Of a stretch of DNA of 64,000 nt, positions 27,501 to 41,068 are shown piece after piece. The position numbers were made by a program, and so were the translations under genes. The first letter of the stretch is position 1. Each line of letters begins with the position of its first letter. The DNA comes from Megalopta genalis (lineage: Eukaryota; Arthropoda; Insecta; Hymenoptera; Halictidae), in the NCBI RefSeq assembly GCF_051020955.1, contig NW_027476864.1, forward strand, positions 62,001-126,000. The letters are read 5' to 3'. The notes under the pieces were generated by a model. The model saw only the letters and a program-made list of their open reading frames with translations. It had not been told where the DNA came from and searched no databases.

Positions 27501-29516
27501 ACAAGTACTTGACGCTAAATCATATATTTCGCAAGGATTCGAAGGTAAGCCTTCTACTTCGCAATGATTTGAAGCTAACTCACGTGTTTCGATTGGATTT
27601 AAAGCTAAGCCTTCTACTTCGCATTGATTTGAAACTAAATCATGTGTTTCGCTTGGATTTGAAACTAAACCATCTACTTCGCATTGAATTGAAGCTAAAT
27701 CATGTGTTTCGCATGAATTTGAAACTAACTCGTTTGTTTTGCTTGAATTCGAAGCTATATCTCTTACACTCGCAAGTATTTGAAGTTCAATCTTTCGTTT
27801 CGCATGGATTTGAAGCTAAGGCTTCTAGTTCGCATTGATTTGAAGCTAAATCATGTGTTTCGCTTGGATTTGAATCTAATTCGGTTATTTCGGATGCAGT
27901 TGAAGCTAAATCATGTATATCACAAGTATTTGAAGCTGAACAATTTGTTTCGCATGAATATTAAGTTAAACCATGTGTTCCGCATTGATTTGAAGCTAAA
28001 TCATGTGCTTCGCATGGATTTGAAGCTAACTCGTTTGTTTCGCATGCAGTTGATGCTAAATCATGTATATCACAAGTATTTGAAGCTGAACCATTTGATT
28101 CTCGTGAAATTTAAGCTAAACCATGTGTTTCGCTTGGATTTGAAGCTAAGCCTTCTATTTCGCATTGATTTGAAGCTAAATCATGTGTTAGGCTTGGATT
28201 TGAAACTAAGCCTTCTACTTCGCATTGATTGGAAGCTAAATCTTGTGTTTGGTATGGATTTGAAGCTAACTCGGTTGTTTCGCCTGCATTCGAAGTTATA
28301 TCACGTATAATCGCAAGTATTTGAAGCCCAGTCATCCGTTTCGCATGGATTTGATGCTAAGCCTTCTACTTCGCATTGATTTGAAGCTAAATCATATGTT
28401 TCGCTTGGATTTGAAGGTAACACGTTTGTTTCACTTGCAGTTGAAGCTCAATCATGTATATCACAAGTATTTGAATCTGAACAATTTGTTTCGCATGAAT
28501 ACTAAGTTAAGCCATGTGTTTCGCATGAGTATTAAGCTAAACCATGTTTTTGTAATGAATTTGAAGCTAAATCATGTGTTTCGCTTGGGTTTGGAGCTAA
28601 CTCGTTTGTTTCGCATACATTTGAAGCTAAATCATGTATATCACAAGTATTTGAAGCAAAACCATTTGATTCGAATGGATTTGAAACAAAGCCTTCTACT
28701 TCGCATTGATTTGAAGCTAAATCATGTTTTTCGCTTGGATTTGAAACTAAGCCTTCTACTTCGCATTGAATTGAAGCTAAATCATGTGTTTCGCATGGTT
28801 TTGAAGCTAACTCGTTTGTTTCGCATGCAGGTGAAGCTAAAACGTGTACATCACATGTATCTGAATCTAATCCATCTGTTTCGCAAGAATATGAAGCTAT
28901 GAAGCTAATCCATGTGATTGGCATGAATTTGAAGCTAAATCATGTGTTTCGCATGGATTTGAAGCTGTATCACTTACATCGCAATTATCTGAAGATATAT
29001 CATTTGTTACTCATGTATTTGAAGCTACGCGTTCCACTTCGCATTGATTTGAAGCTAACTCGATTGTTTCGCCTGCATTTGAAGCTAAATCATGTATAAC
29101 AAAAATATTTGAAGCTAAAGCATTTGATTCGCATGGATTTGAAGCTAAGCCTTCTACTTCGCATTGATTTGAAGCTAAATCATGTTTCTCTTGGATTTGA
29201 ATCTAACTCGTTTGTTTCTCGTGCAGTTGAAGATAAATCATGTATATCACAATTATTTGACGCTAAACCATTTGATTCGCATGGATTTGGAGCTAAGCCT
29301 TCCACTTCGCATTGATTTGAAGCTAAATCATGTGTTTCGCATGGTTTTGAAGCTAACTCGTTTGTATCGCATGCAGTTGAAGCTAAATCATGTATATCAC
29401 AAGTATTTGGAGCTGAACCATTTGTTTCGCATGAATATTAAGCTAAACCATGTGTATCGAATGAACTTGAATCTAAATCATGTGTTACGCATGTATTTGA
29501 AGCTATCTCGTTTGTT
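18510..29516. repeat. Mega-repeat copy III (11007 bp, most complete)
   Basis: This copy holds every segment found in copies I, II and IV and is the best reference for the mega-unit. It keeps the 150-bp unit lost from copy II, the 2.1-kb segment lost from copy I, and the 628-bp segment at 26437-27064 that is absent from I and II. Copy IV follows it at a constant 11007-bp offset for 7537 bp without an indel that I could detect. 11007 bp is about 367 monomers, so the unit is assembled from roughly 73 higher-order repeats, not all of them canonical. Confidence 0.93.
26437..27064. repeat. 628-bp segment present in copy III, absent from I and II
   Basis: This block separates two parts that are directly joined in copy II at 16057/16058. 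The 17-base sequence ATCACAAGTATTTGAAG occurs just before the block (ending 26436) and at its end (27048-27064), so loss by recombination between these short direct repeats gives exactly the copy II structure. It is ordinary satellite with slightly divergent monomers, including one with AATAAATTCG near 26455 and an unusual pair of ATGAGTTTCG monomers near 26505-26545. Confidence 0.88.
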
Positions 29517-32500
29517 TCGTATGCAGTTGAAGCTAAATCATGTATAAAACAAGAATTTGAAGCTAAACCATTTGCTTCATATGGATTTGAAACTAAGCCT
29601 TCTACATCGCATGAATTTGAAGCTCAATCAGGTGAGTTTCTCATGGATTTGAAGCTAACTCGTTTGATTCGCCTGCATTTGAAGCTATATCACTTATATT
29701 CGCAAGTATTTGAAGCTAAACCATTTGTTTTGCATGGTTTCGAAGATAAGTCTGCTACTTCGCATTGATTTGAAGCTAACTCGATTTTTTCGCCTGCATT
29801 TGAATCTATATCACTTACATTGCAGTTATCGGAAGGTAAATCATTTGTTTCTCATGTACCAGAAGGTAAGCCATCTGCTTCTCATTTATTTGAAGCTAAA
29901 TCACGTATATCACAAGTATTTGAAGCAAAACATTTGTTTCGCATTGATTTGAAGCTAAGCCTTCTACTTCGTATTGATTTGAAGCTAAATCATGTGTTGC
30001 GCATGGATTTGATGCTAACTCGTTTGTTTCGCATGCAGTTGAAGCTAAATCATGTATAATCAAGTATTTGAGGCTAAACCATTTGTATCGCAAGGATTTG
30101 AAGCTAAACCATGTTATTCGCAAGAATTTGAAGCTAAATCATGTGTTGCGCTTGGATTTGAAGCTAACTCGTTTGTTTAGCATGCAGTAGAAGCTATATC
30201 GCTAATATTCGCAAGTATTTGAAGCCAAATCATTCGTTTCGCTTGGATTTGAAGCTAACTCGTTTGTTTCGCATGCAGTTGAAGCTAAATTATGTATATC
30301 ACAATTATTTGAAGCTAAATCATATGTTTCGCATGGATTTGAAGCTAAATCTTCTACTTGGCGTTGATTTGAAACTAAATCACGTATTCCGCATAGATTT
30401 TAAGCTAACTCGTTTGTTTCGCATACAGTTGAAGCTAAATCTTATATATCACAATTATTTGAAGCTAAACCATTTGATTCGCATGGATTTGGAGCTAAGC
30501 CTTCCACTTCGCATTGATTTGAAGCTAAATCATGTATTTCGCTTGGATTTGAAGCTAACTCGGTTGTTTCGCATGCAGCTGAAGTTAAATCATGCATATC
30601 ACAAGTACTTGAAGCTATACCATTTGATTCGCATGAATTTGTAACCAAGCCATCTACTTCGCATTAATTTGAAGCTATATAATGTGTTCCGCTGGGATTT
30701 GAAGCTAAGCCTTCTACTTCGCATTGATTTGAAGCTAAATCATGTGTATCGCATGGATTTGAAGCTAACTCGTTTGTTTCGCATGCAGTTGAAGCTAAAT
30801 CATGTATAACACAAGTATTTGAAGCTATACCAATTGATTCGCATGAATTTGAATCTAAATGGTGTGTTTCGCATGGATTTGAAGCTAACTCGTTTGTATC
30901 GCCTGCATTTGAAGCTAAATCATGTATATCACAAGTATTTGAAACTAAACGATTTATTTCGCATGGATTCGAAGATAAGCCTCCTACTTCTCATTGATCT
31001 GAAGCTAAATCATGCGATTCGAATGGATTTGAAAGTAACTCGATTGTTTCGCATGCACTTGAAGCTATATCACTTATATTCGCAAGTATTTGAAGCCAAA
31101 TCATTCGTATCGCATGGATTTGAAGATAAGCCTTCGACATCGCATTCATTTGTATCTAAATTATGTGTTCCGCACGGATTTCAAGATAAATCGTTTGTTT
31201 CACATACAGTTGAAGCTAAATCATGTATATCACAAGTATTTGAAGCTAAACCGTTCGTTTCGCATGGATTTGAAGCTAAGCCTTCTACTTCGCATTGATT
31301 TGAAGCTAAATCATGTGTTTCGCTGGGATTTGAAGCTAACTCGTTTGTATCGCATGCAGTTGAAGCTAATTCATGTTTATCACAAGTATCTGAATCTAAA
31401 CCATCTGTTTCGCAAGAATATGAAGCTATGAAGCTAAACCACGTGATTCGCATGAATTTCAAGCTAAATCATTTGTTTGGCATGGAGGTGAAGCTAACTC
31501 GTTTGTCTCGGCTGCATTTGAAGCTAAATCATGCATAACACAAGTATTTGAAGCTAAAACATTTGTTTTGGATGAATTTGAAGATTAGCCTTCTACTTTG
31601 CATTGATTTGATGCTAAATCATGTGTATCGCATGGATTTGAAGCTAACTCGTTTGTTTAGCCTGCATTTGACGATATATCATGTATATCACAAGTATCTG
31701 AATCTAAACCATCTGTTTTGCAAGAATATGGAGCTATGAAGATAAACCCTGCGATTCGCATGAATTTGGAGCTAAATAATGTGTTTCGCGTGGATTTGAT
31801 GCTAAGCCTTCTACTTCGCATTGATTTGATGCTAAACCATTTGATTCGCATGCATTTGAAGCAAAATCATGTATATTACAAGTATTTTAAGCTAAACTAT
31901 TTGATTCGCATGGATTCGAAGATCAGCCTTCCACTTCGCATTGATTTGAAGCGAAATCAAGTGTTTCGCAGGGATTTGAAGCTAACTCGTTTGTTTCGCA
32001 TGCAGTTGAAGCTATATCATGTATATCACAAGTATTTGAAGCTAAACGATTTGATTCGCATGGATTTGAAGCTAAGCCTTCTACTTCGCATTGATTTGAA
32101 GCTAAATCATGTATTTCGCTTGGATTTGAAGCTAACTAGATTGTTTCGCATGCAGTTGAACCTATATCAAGTATATCACAAGTATCTGAAGCTGCACCAT
32201 TTGTTTCGCATGAATATTAAGCTAAACCATGTGTTCGCATGAATTTGAGCTAAATCATGTGTTTCGCAAGGATTTGGCGCTAATTCGTTTGTTTCGCCTG
32301 CATTTGAATCTATATCACAATTATCGCAAGAATTTGAAGCTAAATCATTTGTTTCGCATGCATTTGGAGCTAAGTCTTTTATTTCGCACTGATTTGAATC
32401 TAAATCATGTGTTTCGCATGGATTTGAAGCTAACTCGATTGTTTCGCCTGCATTTGAATCTATATCACTTGCATTGCAATTATCTGAAGGTAAATCATTT

Positions 32501-35500
32501 GTTTCTCATGTACCAGAAGCTAAGCGTTTTGCTTCGCATTTATTTGAAGCTAAATCATGTATATCAGAAGTATTTGAAGCTAAACCATTTGTTCTCGCAT
32601 TGTTTTGAAGATAAGCCTTCTACTTCGCATTGATTTGAAGCTAAATCATGTGTTTCTCTTGGATTTGAAACTATCTCGTTTGTTTCGCCTGTACTTGAAG
32701 CTAAATCATGTTTATCACAAGTATTTGAAGCTAAACCATTTGTCTCGCATTGATTTGAAGCTATGTCTTCAACTTCGCATTGATTTGAAGATCACTTGTT
32801 TGTTTCGCCTGCAATTGAATCTATATCACTTATATCGCAAGTATTTTAAGCTAAATCATTTTGTCGCATGGATTTGAAGCTAAGCCTTCTACTTCGTAGT
32901 GATTTGAATCTAAATCATGTATTTCGCTTGGATTTGAAGCTAACTAGATTGTTTCGCATGCAGTTGAACCTATATCATGTATATCACAAGTATCTGAAGC
33001 TGCACCATTTGTTTCGCATGAATATAAAGCTAAACCATGTGTTCCGCATGAATTTGAGCTAAATCATGTGTTTCGCTCGGATTTGAAGCTAACTCATTTG
33101 TTTCTCCTGCATTTGAACCAATATCACTTATATTCGCCAGTATTTGTAGATAAATCAATCGTTTCTCATGGATTTGCATCTAAGCCCCCTACTTCGTATT
33201 GATTTGAAGCTGAACCATGTATTCGCTTGTATTTGAGGCCAACTCGTTTGTTTCGACTGCAGTAGAAGCTAAATCATGTATATCACAAGAATTTGAAGCT
33301 AAACCTATTGTTTCGCATTGATTTGAAGCTAAGACTTCTACGTCGCACTGATTTGAAGCTAAATCATGTGTTTGGTTTGGATTTGAAGGTAACACGTTAG
33401 TTTCGCACGCAGATGAAGCTAAACCAAGTATATCACAAGTATTTGAATCTGCACCATTTGATTCGCATGAATATTAAGGTAAACCATGTGTTTCGCACGA
33501 ATATTAAGCTAAACCATGTGTTTCGCATGAATTTGCAGCTAAATGATGTGTTTCACATGGATTTGAAGCTAACTCGTTTGTTTCGCCTGCATTTGAAGCT
33601 ATATCACTTATATTCGCAAGTATTTGAAGCTAAATCATTTGTGTCGCATGGATTTGCAGCTAAGACTTCTATTTCGCATTGATTTGAACCTAAATCAACC
33701 GTTTCGCATGTACTTGAAGCTATCTCGTTTGTTTCGCCTGCATTTGAAGCTATATCACTTATATTCGCAAGTATTTGAAGGTCAATCATTCGTTCCGCAT
33801 GAATTTGAAGCTAAGCCTTCTACTTCGTATTGATTTGAAGCTAAATCATGTGTTTCGCTTGGATTTGAAGCTAAGCCTTCTACTTCGCATTGATTTGAAG
33901 CTAAATCATGTGTTTCGCTTGGATTTGAAACTGAGCCTTCTACTTCGCATTGATTGGAAGCTAAATCTTGTGTTTGGTATGGATTTGAAGCTAACACGGT
34001 TGTTTCGCCTGCATTTGAAGCTTAATCATGTATATTACAAGTATTTGAAGCTAAACCATTTGTTGCGCATGCATTTGAAGATAAACCTTCTACTTCGCAT
34101 TGATTTGATGCTAACTCGCGCATTTCGCCTGCATTTGAAGCTATATCACTAATATTGCAATTATCTGAAGGTAAATCATTTGTTTCTCATATACTTGATG
34201 CTAAGCCTTCTGCTTCGCATTTATTTGAAGCTAAATCATGCGTTCCTCTTGGATTTTAAGCGAACTCGTTTGTTTCGCATGCTGTTGAAGCTTAGTCATG
34301 TATAAAACAAGTATTTGAAGCTAAACCATTCGTTTCGCATGGATTTGAAGCTAAGCCATCTACTTCGCATGCAGTTGAAGCCAAATCATGTGTTTCGATT
34401 GGATTTGAAGCCAACTCGTTTGTTTTGCATGCAGTTGAAACTAAATCATGTATGTCAAAATTATTTGAAGCTAAACCATTTGTTTCGCATGGTTTCGAAG
34501 ATAAGCCTTCTACTTCGCATAAATTTGAAGCTAAATCATGTGTTTCGCATGGATTTGAAGCTAATTCGATCGTTTCGCATGCATTTGAAGCTAAATCATG
34601 TATATCACAAGTATTTGAAGCTAAACCATTTGATTCGCATTGATTTGTAGCTAACTCGTTTGTTTCGCCTGCATTTGAAGCTATATCACTTATATCACAA
34701 GTATTTGAAGCTAAACCATTTCTTTCGCATGGATTTCAAGCTAAGACTTCTATTTCGCATTGATTTGAATCTAAATCATGCGTTTCGCATGTATTCGAAT
34801 CTAACTCGTTTATTTCGCCTGCATTTGAATCTATATCACTTATATTCGCAAGTATTTGAAGGTCAATCATTCGTTTCGCATGAATTTGAAGCTAAGCCTT
34901 CTACTTCGCATTGATTTGAAGCTAAATCTTGTGTTTCGTATGGATTTGAAGCTAACTCGGTTGTTTCGCCTGCATTTGAAGCTATATCACTTATATCACA
35001 AGTATTTGAAGCTAAACCATTTCTTTCGCATGGATTTCAAGCTAAGACTTCTATTTCGCATTGATTTTAATCTAAATCATGCGTTTCGCATGTATTCGAA
35101 TCTAACTCGTTTATTTCGCCTGCATTTGAAGCTATATCACTTATATTCACAAGTATTTGAAGATCAATCATTCGTTTCGCATGGATTTGAAGCTAAGCCT
35201 TCTACTTCGCACTGATTTGATTCTAAATCATGTGTTTCGCATGGATGTAAAGCAAACTCGTGTGTTTCGCCTGCATTCGAAGTTACATCACGTATAATCG
35301 CAAGTATTTGAAGCTAAATCATTTGTGTCGCATGGATTTGAAGCTAAGCCTTCTACTTCGCATTGATTTGAAGCTACATCATGCGTTTCGCTTGAATTTG
35401 AAGCTAACTCGTTTGTTTCGCATGCATTTGAAGCTATATCACTTATATTCGCAAGTATTTGAAGGTCAATCATTCGTTTCGCATGAATTAGAAGCTAAGC

Positions 35501-37053
35501 CTTCTACTTCGTATTAATTGGAAGCTTAATCATGTGTTTCGCTTGGATTTGAAGCTAACTCGTTTGTATCGCATGCAGTTGACGCTAAATCATGTATATC
35601 ACAAGTATTTGCAGCAAAACCATTTGATTCGCATGGATTTGAAACTGAGACTTCTACTTCGCATTCATTTGAAGCTGAATCATGTGATTCGCTTGGATTT
35701 GAACAAACTCGTTTGATTCGAATGCAATTGACGCTAAATCATGTATATCACAAGTATTTGAAGCAAAACCATTTGTTTCGCAAGAATTTGAAGCTAAGCC
35801 TTCTACTTCGCACTGATTTGAATCTAAATCATGTGTTTCGCATGGATGTAAAGCAAACTCGTGTGTTTCGCCTGCATTCGAAGTTATATCACGTATAATC
35901 GCAAGTATTTGAAGCTAAATCATTTGTGTCGCATGGATTTGAAGCTAAGCCTTCTACTTCGCATTGATTTGAAGCTAAATCATGAGTTTCGCATGGATTT
36001 GAAGCTAACTCGTTTGTTTCGCATGCATTTGAAGGTATATCACTTATATTCGCAAGTATTTGAAGGTTAATCATTCGTTTCGCGCGAATTAGAAGCTAAG
36101 CCATCTACTTCGCATTAATTGGAAGCTTAATCATGTGTTTCGCTTGGATTTGAAGCTAACTCGTTTGTATCGCATGCAGTTGACGCTAAATCATGTATAT
36201 CACAAGTATTTGAAGCTAAACCATTTGTTTCGCATGGATTTGAAGCTAAGCCTTCTACTTCGCACTGATTTGCAACTAAATCATGTGTTTCGCTTGGATT
36301 TGAAGCTAAGCATTCTACTTCGCATTGATTTGAAGGTAAATCATGTTTTTCCATTGGGTGTGAAGCTAACTCGTTTGTTTCGCATGTAGTTGAGGCTATA
36401 TCACTTATATTCGCAAGTATTTGAAGCCAAATCATTCGTTTCGCATGGATTTGAAGCTAAGCATTCTACTTCGCATTGATTTGAAGGTAGATCATGTTTT
36501 TCCATTGGGTGTGAAGCTAACTCGTTTGTTTCGCACGCAGTTCAAGCTAAATCGTGTATATCACAAGTATTAGAAGCCAAACCATTTGTTTCGTATTGAT
36601 TCGAAACTAAGCCTTCTACTTGCCATTGATTTGAAGTTAAATCATGTGTTTCTCTTGGATTTGAAACTAACTCGTTTGTTTCGCCTGTACTAGAAGCTAA
36701 ATCATGTTTATCACAAGTATTTGAAGCTAAACCATTTGTCTCGCATTGATTTGAAGCTATGTCTTCAACTTCGCATTGATTTGAAGATCACTTGTTTGTT
36801 TCGCCTGCAATTGAATCTATATCACTTATATCGCAAGTATTTTAAGCTAAATCATTTTGTCGCATGGATTTGAAGCTAAGCCTTCTACTTCGTAGTGATT
36901 TGAATCTAAATCATGTATTTCGCTTGGATTTGAAGCTAACTAGAATGTTTCGCATGCAGTTGAACCTATATCATGTATATCACATGTATCTGAAGCTGCA
37001 CCATTTGTTTCGCATGAATATTAAGCTAAACCATGTGTTCCTCATGAATTTGA
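29517..37053. repeat. Mega-repeat copy IV (truncated, 7537 bp)
   Basis: It matches copy III at a constant offset of 11007 bp from 29517 to 37053. I noted private base changes at 31017 (A for T), 31366 (C for T) and 31473 (T for G). The other segments I compared were the same, so identity is very high. At 37054 the sequence leaves the copy III pattern (the equivalent point in III is 26047) and switches to a different part of the same mega-unit. The last 3.5 kb of the unit is therefore missing here. This is the right-hand limit of the homogenised mega-repeat domain. Confidence 0.9.
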
Positions 37054-37900
37054 GCTAAATCATGTGTTTCGCTCGGATTTGAAGCTAACTCATTTGTTTC
37101 TCCTGCATTTGAACCAATATCACTTATATTCGCCAGTATTTGTAGATAAATCAATCGTTTCTCATGGATTTGTATCTAAGCCCCCTACTTCGTATTGATT
37201 TGAAGCTGAACCATGTATTCGCTTGTATTTGAGGCCAACTCGTTTGTTTCGACTGCAGTAGAAGCTAAATCATGTATATCACAAGAATTTGAAGCTAAAC
37301 CTATTGTTTCGCATTGATTTGAAGCTAAGACTTCTACGTCGCACTGATTTGAAGCTAAATCATGTGTTTGGTTTGGATTTGAAGGTAACACGTTAGTTTC
37401 GCACGCAGATGAAGCTAAACCAAGTATATCACAAGTATTTGAATCTGCACCATTTGATTCGCATGAATATTAAGGTAAACCATGTGTTTCGCACGAATAT
37501 TAAGCTAAACCATGTGTTTCGCATGAATTTGCAGCTAAATGATGTGTTTCACATGGATTTGAAGCTAACTCGTTTGTTTCGCCTGCATTTGAAGCTATAT
37601 CACTTATATTCGCAAGTATTTGAAGCTAAATCATTTGTGTCGCATGGATTTGCAGCTAAGACTTCTATTTCGCATTGATTTGAACCTAAATCAACCGTTT
37701 CGCATGTACTTGAAGCTATCTCGTTTGTTTCGCCTGCATTTGAAGCTATATCACTTATATTCGCAAGTATTTGAAGGTCAATCAATCGTTCCGCATGAAT
37801 TTGAAGCTAAGCCTTCTACTTCGTATTGATTTGAAGCTAAATCATGTGTTTCGCTTGGATTTGAAGCTAAGCCTTCTACTTCGCATTGATTTGAAGCTAA
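37054..37900. repeat. Back-jump duplication of 33058-33904 at the end of copy IV
   Basis: After the shared bases CATGAATTTGA, this 847-bp stretch repeats 33058-33904 at an offset of 3996 bp and also matches the equivalent parts of copies I to III. Single-base differences occur, for example in the TTTGTATCTAAG block near 37171 and the ATCAATCG near 37789. Similarity stops at 37901, where three E-class monomers follow each other at 37860-37949 in place of the E-A alternation. The best explanation is unequal exchange or template switching between out-of-register repeats. Confidence 0.88.
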
Positions 37901-40276
37901 GCCTTCTACTTCGCATTGATTTGAAGCTAAGCCTTCTACTTCGCATTGATTTGAAGCTTAATCATGTATTTCGCTTGGATTTGAAGCTAAATCATGTGTT
38001 TCGCATGGACTTAAAGCTAACACGTTTGTTTCGCATGCAGTTGAACCTAAATCATGTATATCACAAGTATTTGAAGCTAAACCATTTCATTCCCATGGAT
38101 TTGGAGCTGAGCCTACTACTTCGCATTGATTTGGAGCTAAATCATGTGTTTCGCTTGGATTTAAAGATAACGCGATTGTTTCGCATGCAGTTGAAGCTAA
38201 ATCATGTATATCACAAGTATTTGAAGCTAAACCATTTGTTTCGCATGGATTCGTAAATCAGCCTTCTATTTCTCATTGATTTGAATCTAAATCATGAGTT
38301 TCGCATGGATTTGAAGCTAACTCGATTGTTTCGCCTGCATTTGAAGCTAAATCATGTATATCGCTAATATTTGAAGCTAATCCATTTGTTTGCATGGATT
38401 CGAAGATAAACCTTCTACTTCGTATAGATTTTAAGTTAAATCATGTGTTTCGCATGGATTTAAAGATAACTCGTTTGTTTCGCTTGCAGTTGAATCTAAA
38501 TCATGTATATCACAAGTATTTGAAGCTAAACCATTTGATTCCCATGGATTTGGAGCTAAGCCTACTACTTCGCATTGATTTGGAGCTAAATCATGTGTTT
38601 CGCATGGATTTAAAGATAACACGATTGTTTCGCATGCAGTTGAAGCTAAATCATGTATATCACAAGTATTTGTAGCTAAACCATTTGTTTCGCATGGATT
38701 CGAAAATCAGCCTTCTATTTCGCATTGATTTGAAGCTAAATCATGAGTTTCGCATGGATTTGAAGCTAACTCGTTTGTTTCGCATGGATTTGAAGCTAAC
38801 TCGTTTGTTTCGCATGCAGTTGAAGCAAAATCATGTATATCACAAGTATTAGAAGCTAAACCATTTGATTCGCTTGGATTTGAAGCTAAGCCTTCTACTT
38901 CGCATTGATTTGAAGCTTAATCATGTATTTCGCTTGGATTTGAAGCTAAATCTTGTGTTTCGCATGGACTTAAAGCTAACACGTTTGTTTCGCATGCAGT
39001 TGAAGCTAAATCATGTATATCACAAGTATTTGAAGCTAAACCATTTGTTTCGCATAGATTCGAAAATCAGTCTTCTATTTCGCAATGATTTGATGCTAAA
39101 TCATGTGTTTCTCATGGATTTGAAGCAAACTCGTTTCTATCGCATGGATTTATAGCTAACTCGTTTATTTCGCATGCTGTTGAAGCTAAATCTAGTATAT
39201 AACAAGTATTTGAAGCTAAACCATTTGTTTCGCATGTATTCGAAAATCAGCCTTCTATTTCGCATTGATTTGAAGCTAAATCATGAGTTTCGCATGGATT
39301 TGAAGCTAACTCGTTTGTTTCGCATGGATTTGAAGCTAAGCGTTCTACTTCGCATTGATTTGAAGCTTAATCATGTATTTCGCTTGGATTTGAAGCTAAA
39401 TCATGTGTTTCTCATGGACTTAAAGCTAACACGTTTGTTTCGCATGCAGTTGAACCTAAATCATGTATATCACAAGTATTTCAAGCTAAACCATTTCATT
39501 CCCACGGATTTGGAGCTAAGCCTACTACTTCGCATTGATTTGGAGCTAAATCATGTGTTTCGCTTGGATTTAAAGATAACACGATTGTTTCGCATGCAGT
39601 TGAAGCTAAATCATGTACATCACAAGTATTTGAAGCTAAACCATTCGATTCCCATGGATTTGGAGCTAAGCGTTCTACTTCGCATTGATTTGAAGCTTAA
39701 TCATGTATTTCGCTTGGATTTGAAGCTAAATCATGTGTTTCGCATGGACATAAAGCTAACACGTTTGTTTCGCATGCAGTTGAACCTAAATTATGTATAT
39801 CACAAGTATTTGAAGCTAAACCATTTGTTTTGCATGGATTCGAAAATCAGCCTTCTATTTCGCATTGATTTGAAGCTAAATCATGAGTTTCGCATGGATT
39901 TGAAGCTAACTCGTTTGTTTCGCATGCAGTTGAAGCAAAATCATGTATATCACAAGTATTAGAAGCTAAACCATTTGAATCGCATGGATTTGAAGCTAAG
40001 CGTTCTACTTCGCATTGATTTGAAGCTTAATCATGTATTTCGCTTGGATTTGAAGCTAAATCATGTGTTTCGCATGGACTTAAAGCTAACACGTTTGTAT
40101 CGCATGCAGTTGAACCTAAATCATGTATATCACAAGTATTTGAAGCTAAACCATTTGTTTTGCATGGATTTGAAGTTAAGCCTTCGACTTCGCATTGATT
40201 TGATGCTAAATCATGTGCTTCTCATGGATTTGAAGCTAACTCGTTTCTATCGCATGGATTTATAGATAACTCGTTT

Positions 40277-40508
40277 ATTTCGCATGCTGTTGAAGCTAAA
40301 TCTAGTATATCAAAAGTATTTCAAGCTAAACCATTCGTTTCGCATGGATTTGAAGCTTGGCCTTCTACTTCGCCTGCATTCGAAGCTAAATCATGTGTTT
40401 CGATTGGATTTGAAGCTAACTCGTTTGTTTCACATGCAGTTGAAGCTAGTCATGTATATCACAAGTATTTAAAGCTAAACCATTCGTTTCGCATGGATTT
40501 GAAGCTAA
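40277..40508. repeat. Block duplicated at 41595-41826 (offset 1318 bp)
   Basis: A run of about 232 bp containing ATCTAGTATATCAAAAG, AAGCTTGGCCTTCTACTTCG and the 29-bp monomer GAAGCTAGTCATG recurs 1318 bp downstream with a few substitutions (CGCCTGCATT against CGCATGCATT, for example). The shared one-base deletion in GAAGCTAGTCATG shows that this is copying and not convergence of similar monomers. Confidence 0.85.
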
Positions 40509-41028
40509 GCCTTCTACTTCGCATTGATTTGAAGCTAAATCATGTGTTTCGCATGGACATAAAGCTAACACGTTTGTTTCGCATGCAGTTGAACCTAAAT
40601 CATGTATATCACAAGTATTTGAAGCTAAACCATTTGTTTTGCGTGGTTTCGAAAAACAGCCTTCTATTTCGCATTGATTTGAAGCTAGATCATGTGTTTC
40701 TCACGGATTTGAAGCTAACTCGTTTGTTTCGCCTGCATTTGTAGCTATATCACTTCTATTCACAAGTATTTGACACTAAATAATTCGTTTCGCATGGATT
40801 TGAAGCTAAGCATTCAACTTCGCATTGATTTGGATCTAAATCATGTGATTCGCTTGGATTTGAAGCTAACTCGTACGTTTCGCATCCAGTTGAATCTAAA
40901 TCATGTATATCACAAGTATTCGAAGCTAAACCATTTGTATCGAATGGATTTGTAGCTAAGCCTTCTACTGCGCATTGATTCGAAGCTAAATCATGTGTTT
41001 TGCTTGGATTTGAAGCTAACTCGATTGT

Positions 41029-41068
41029 TTCGCCTTACTTCAAGTTCGCATTGATTTGAAGTTTGGAT
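41029..41068. repeat. Broken monomer junction
   Basis: The normal 30-bp spacing collapses here. TTTCGCC is followed by TTACTTCAAG, then TTCGCATTGATTTGAAG, then TTTGGATTTGAAGC, so parts of several monomers are fused. About 25 bp on, a GCAATGCAG with one extra base makes a 31-bp monomer. This looks like a deletion or repair scar inside the array. Open frames on both strands end around it. Confidence 0.82.
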
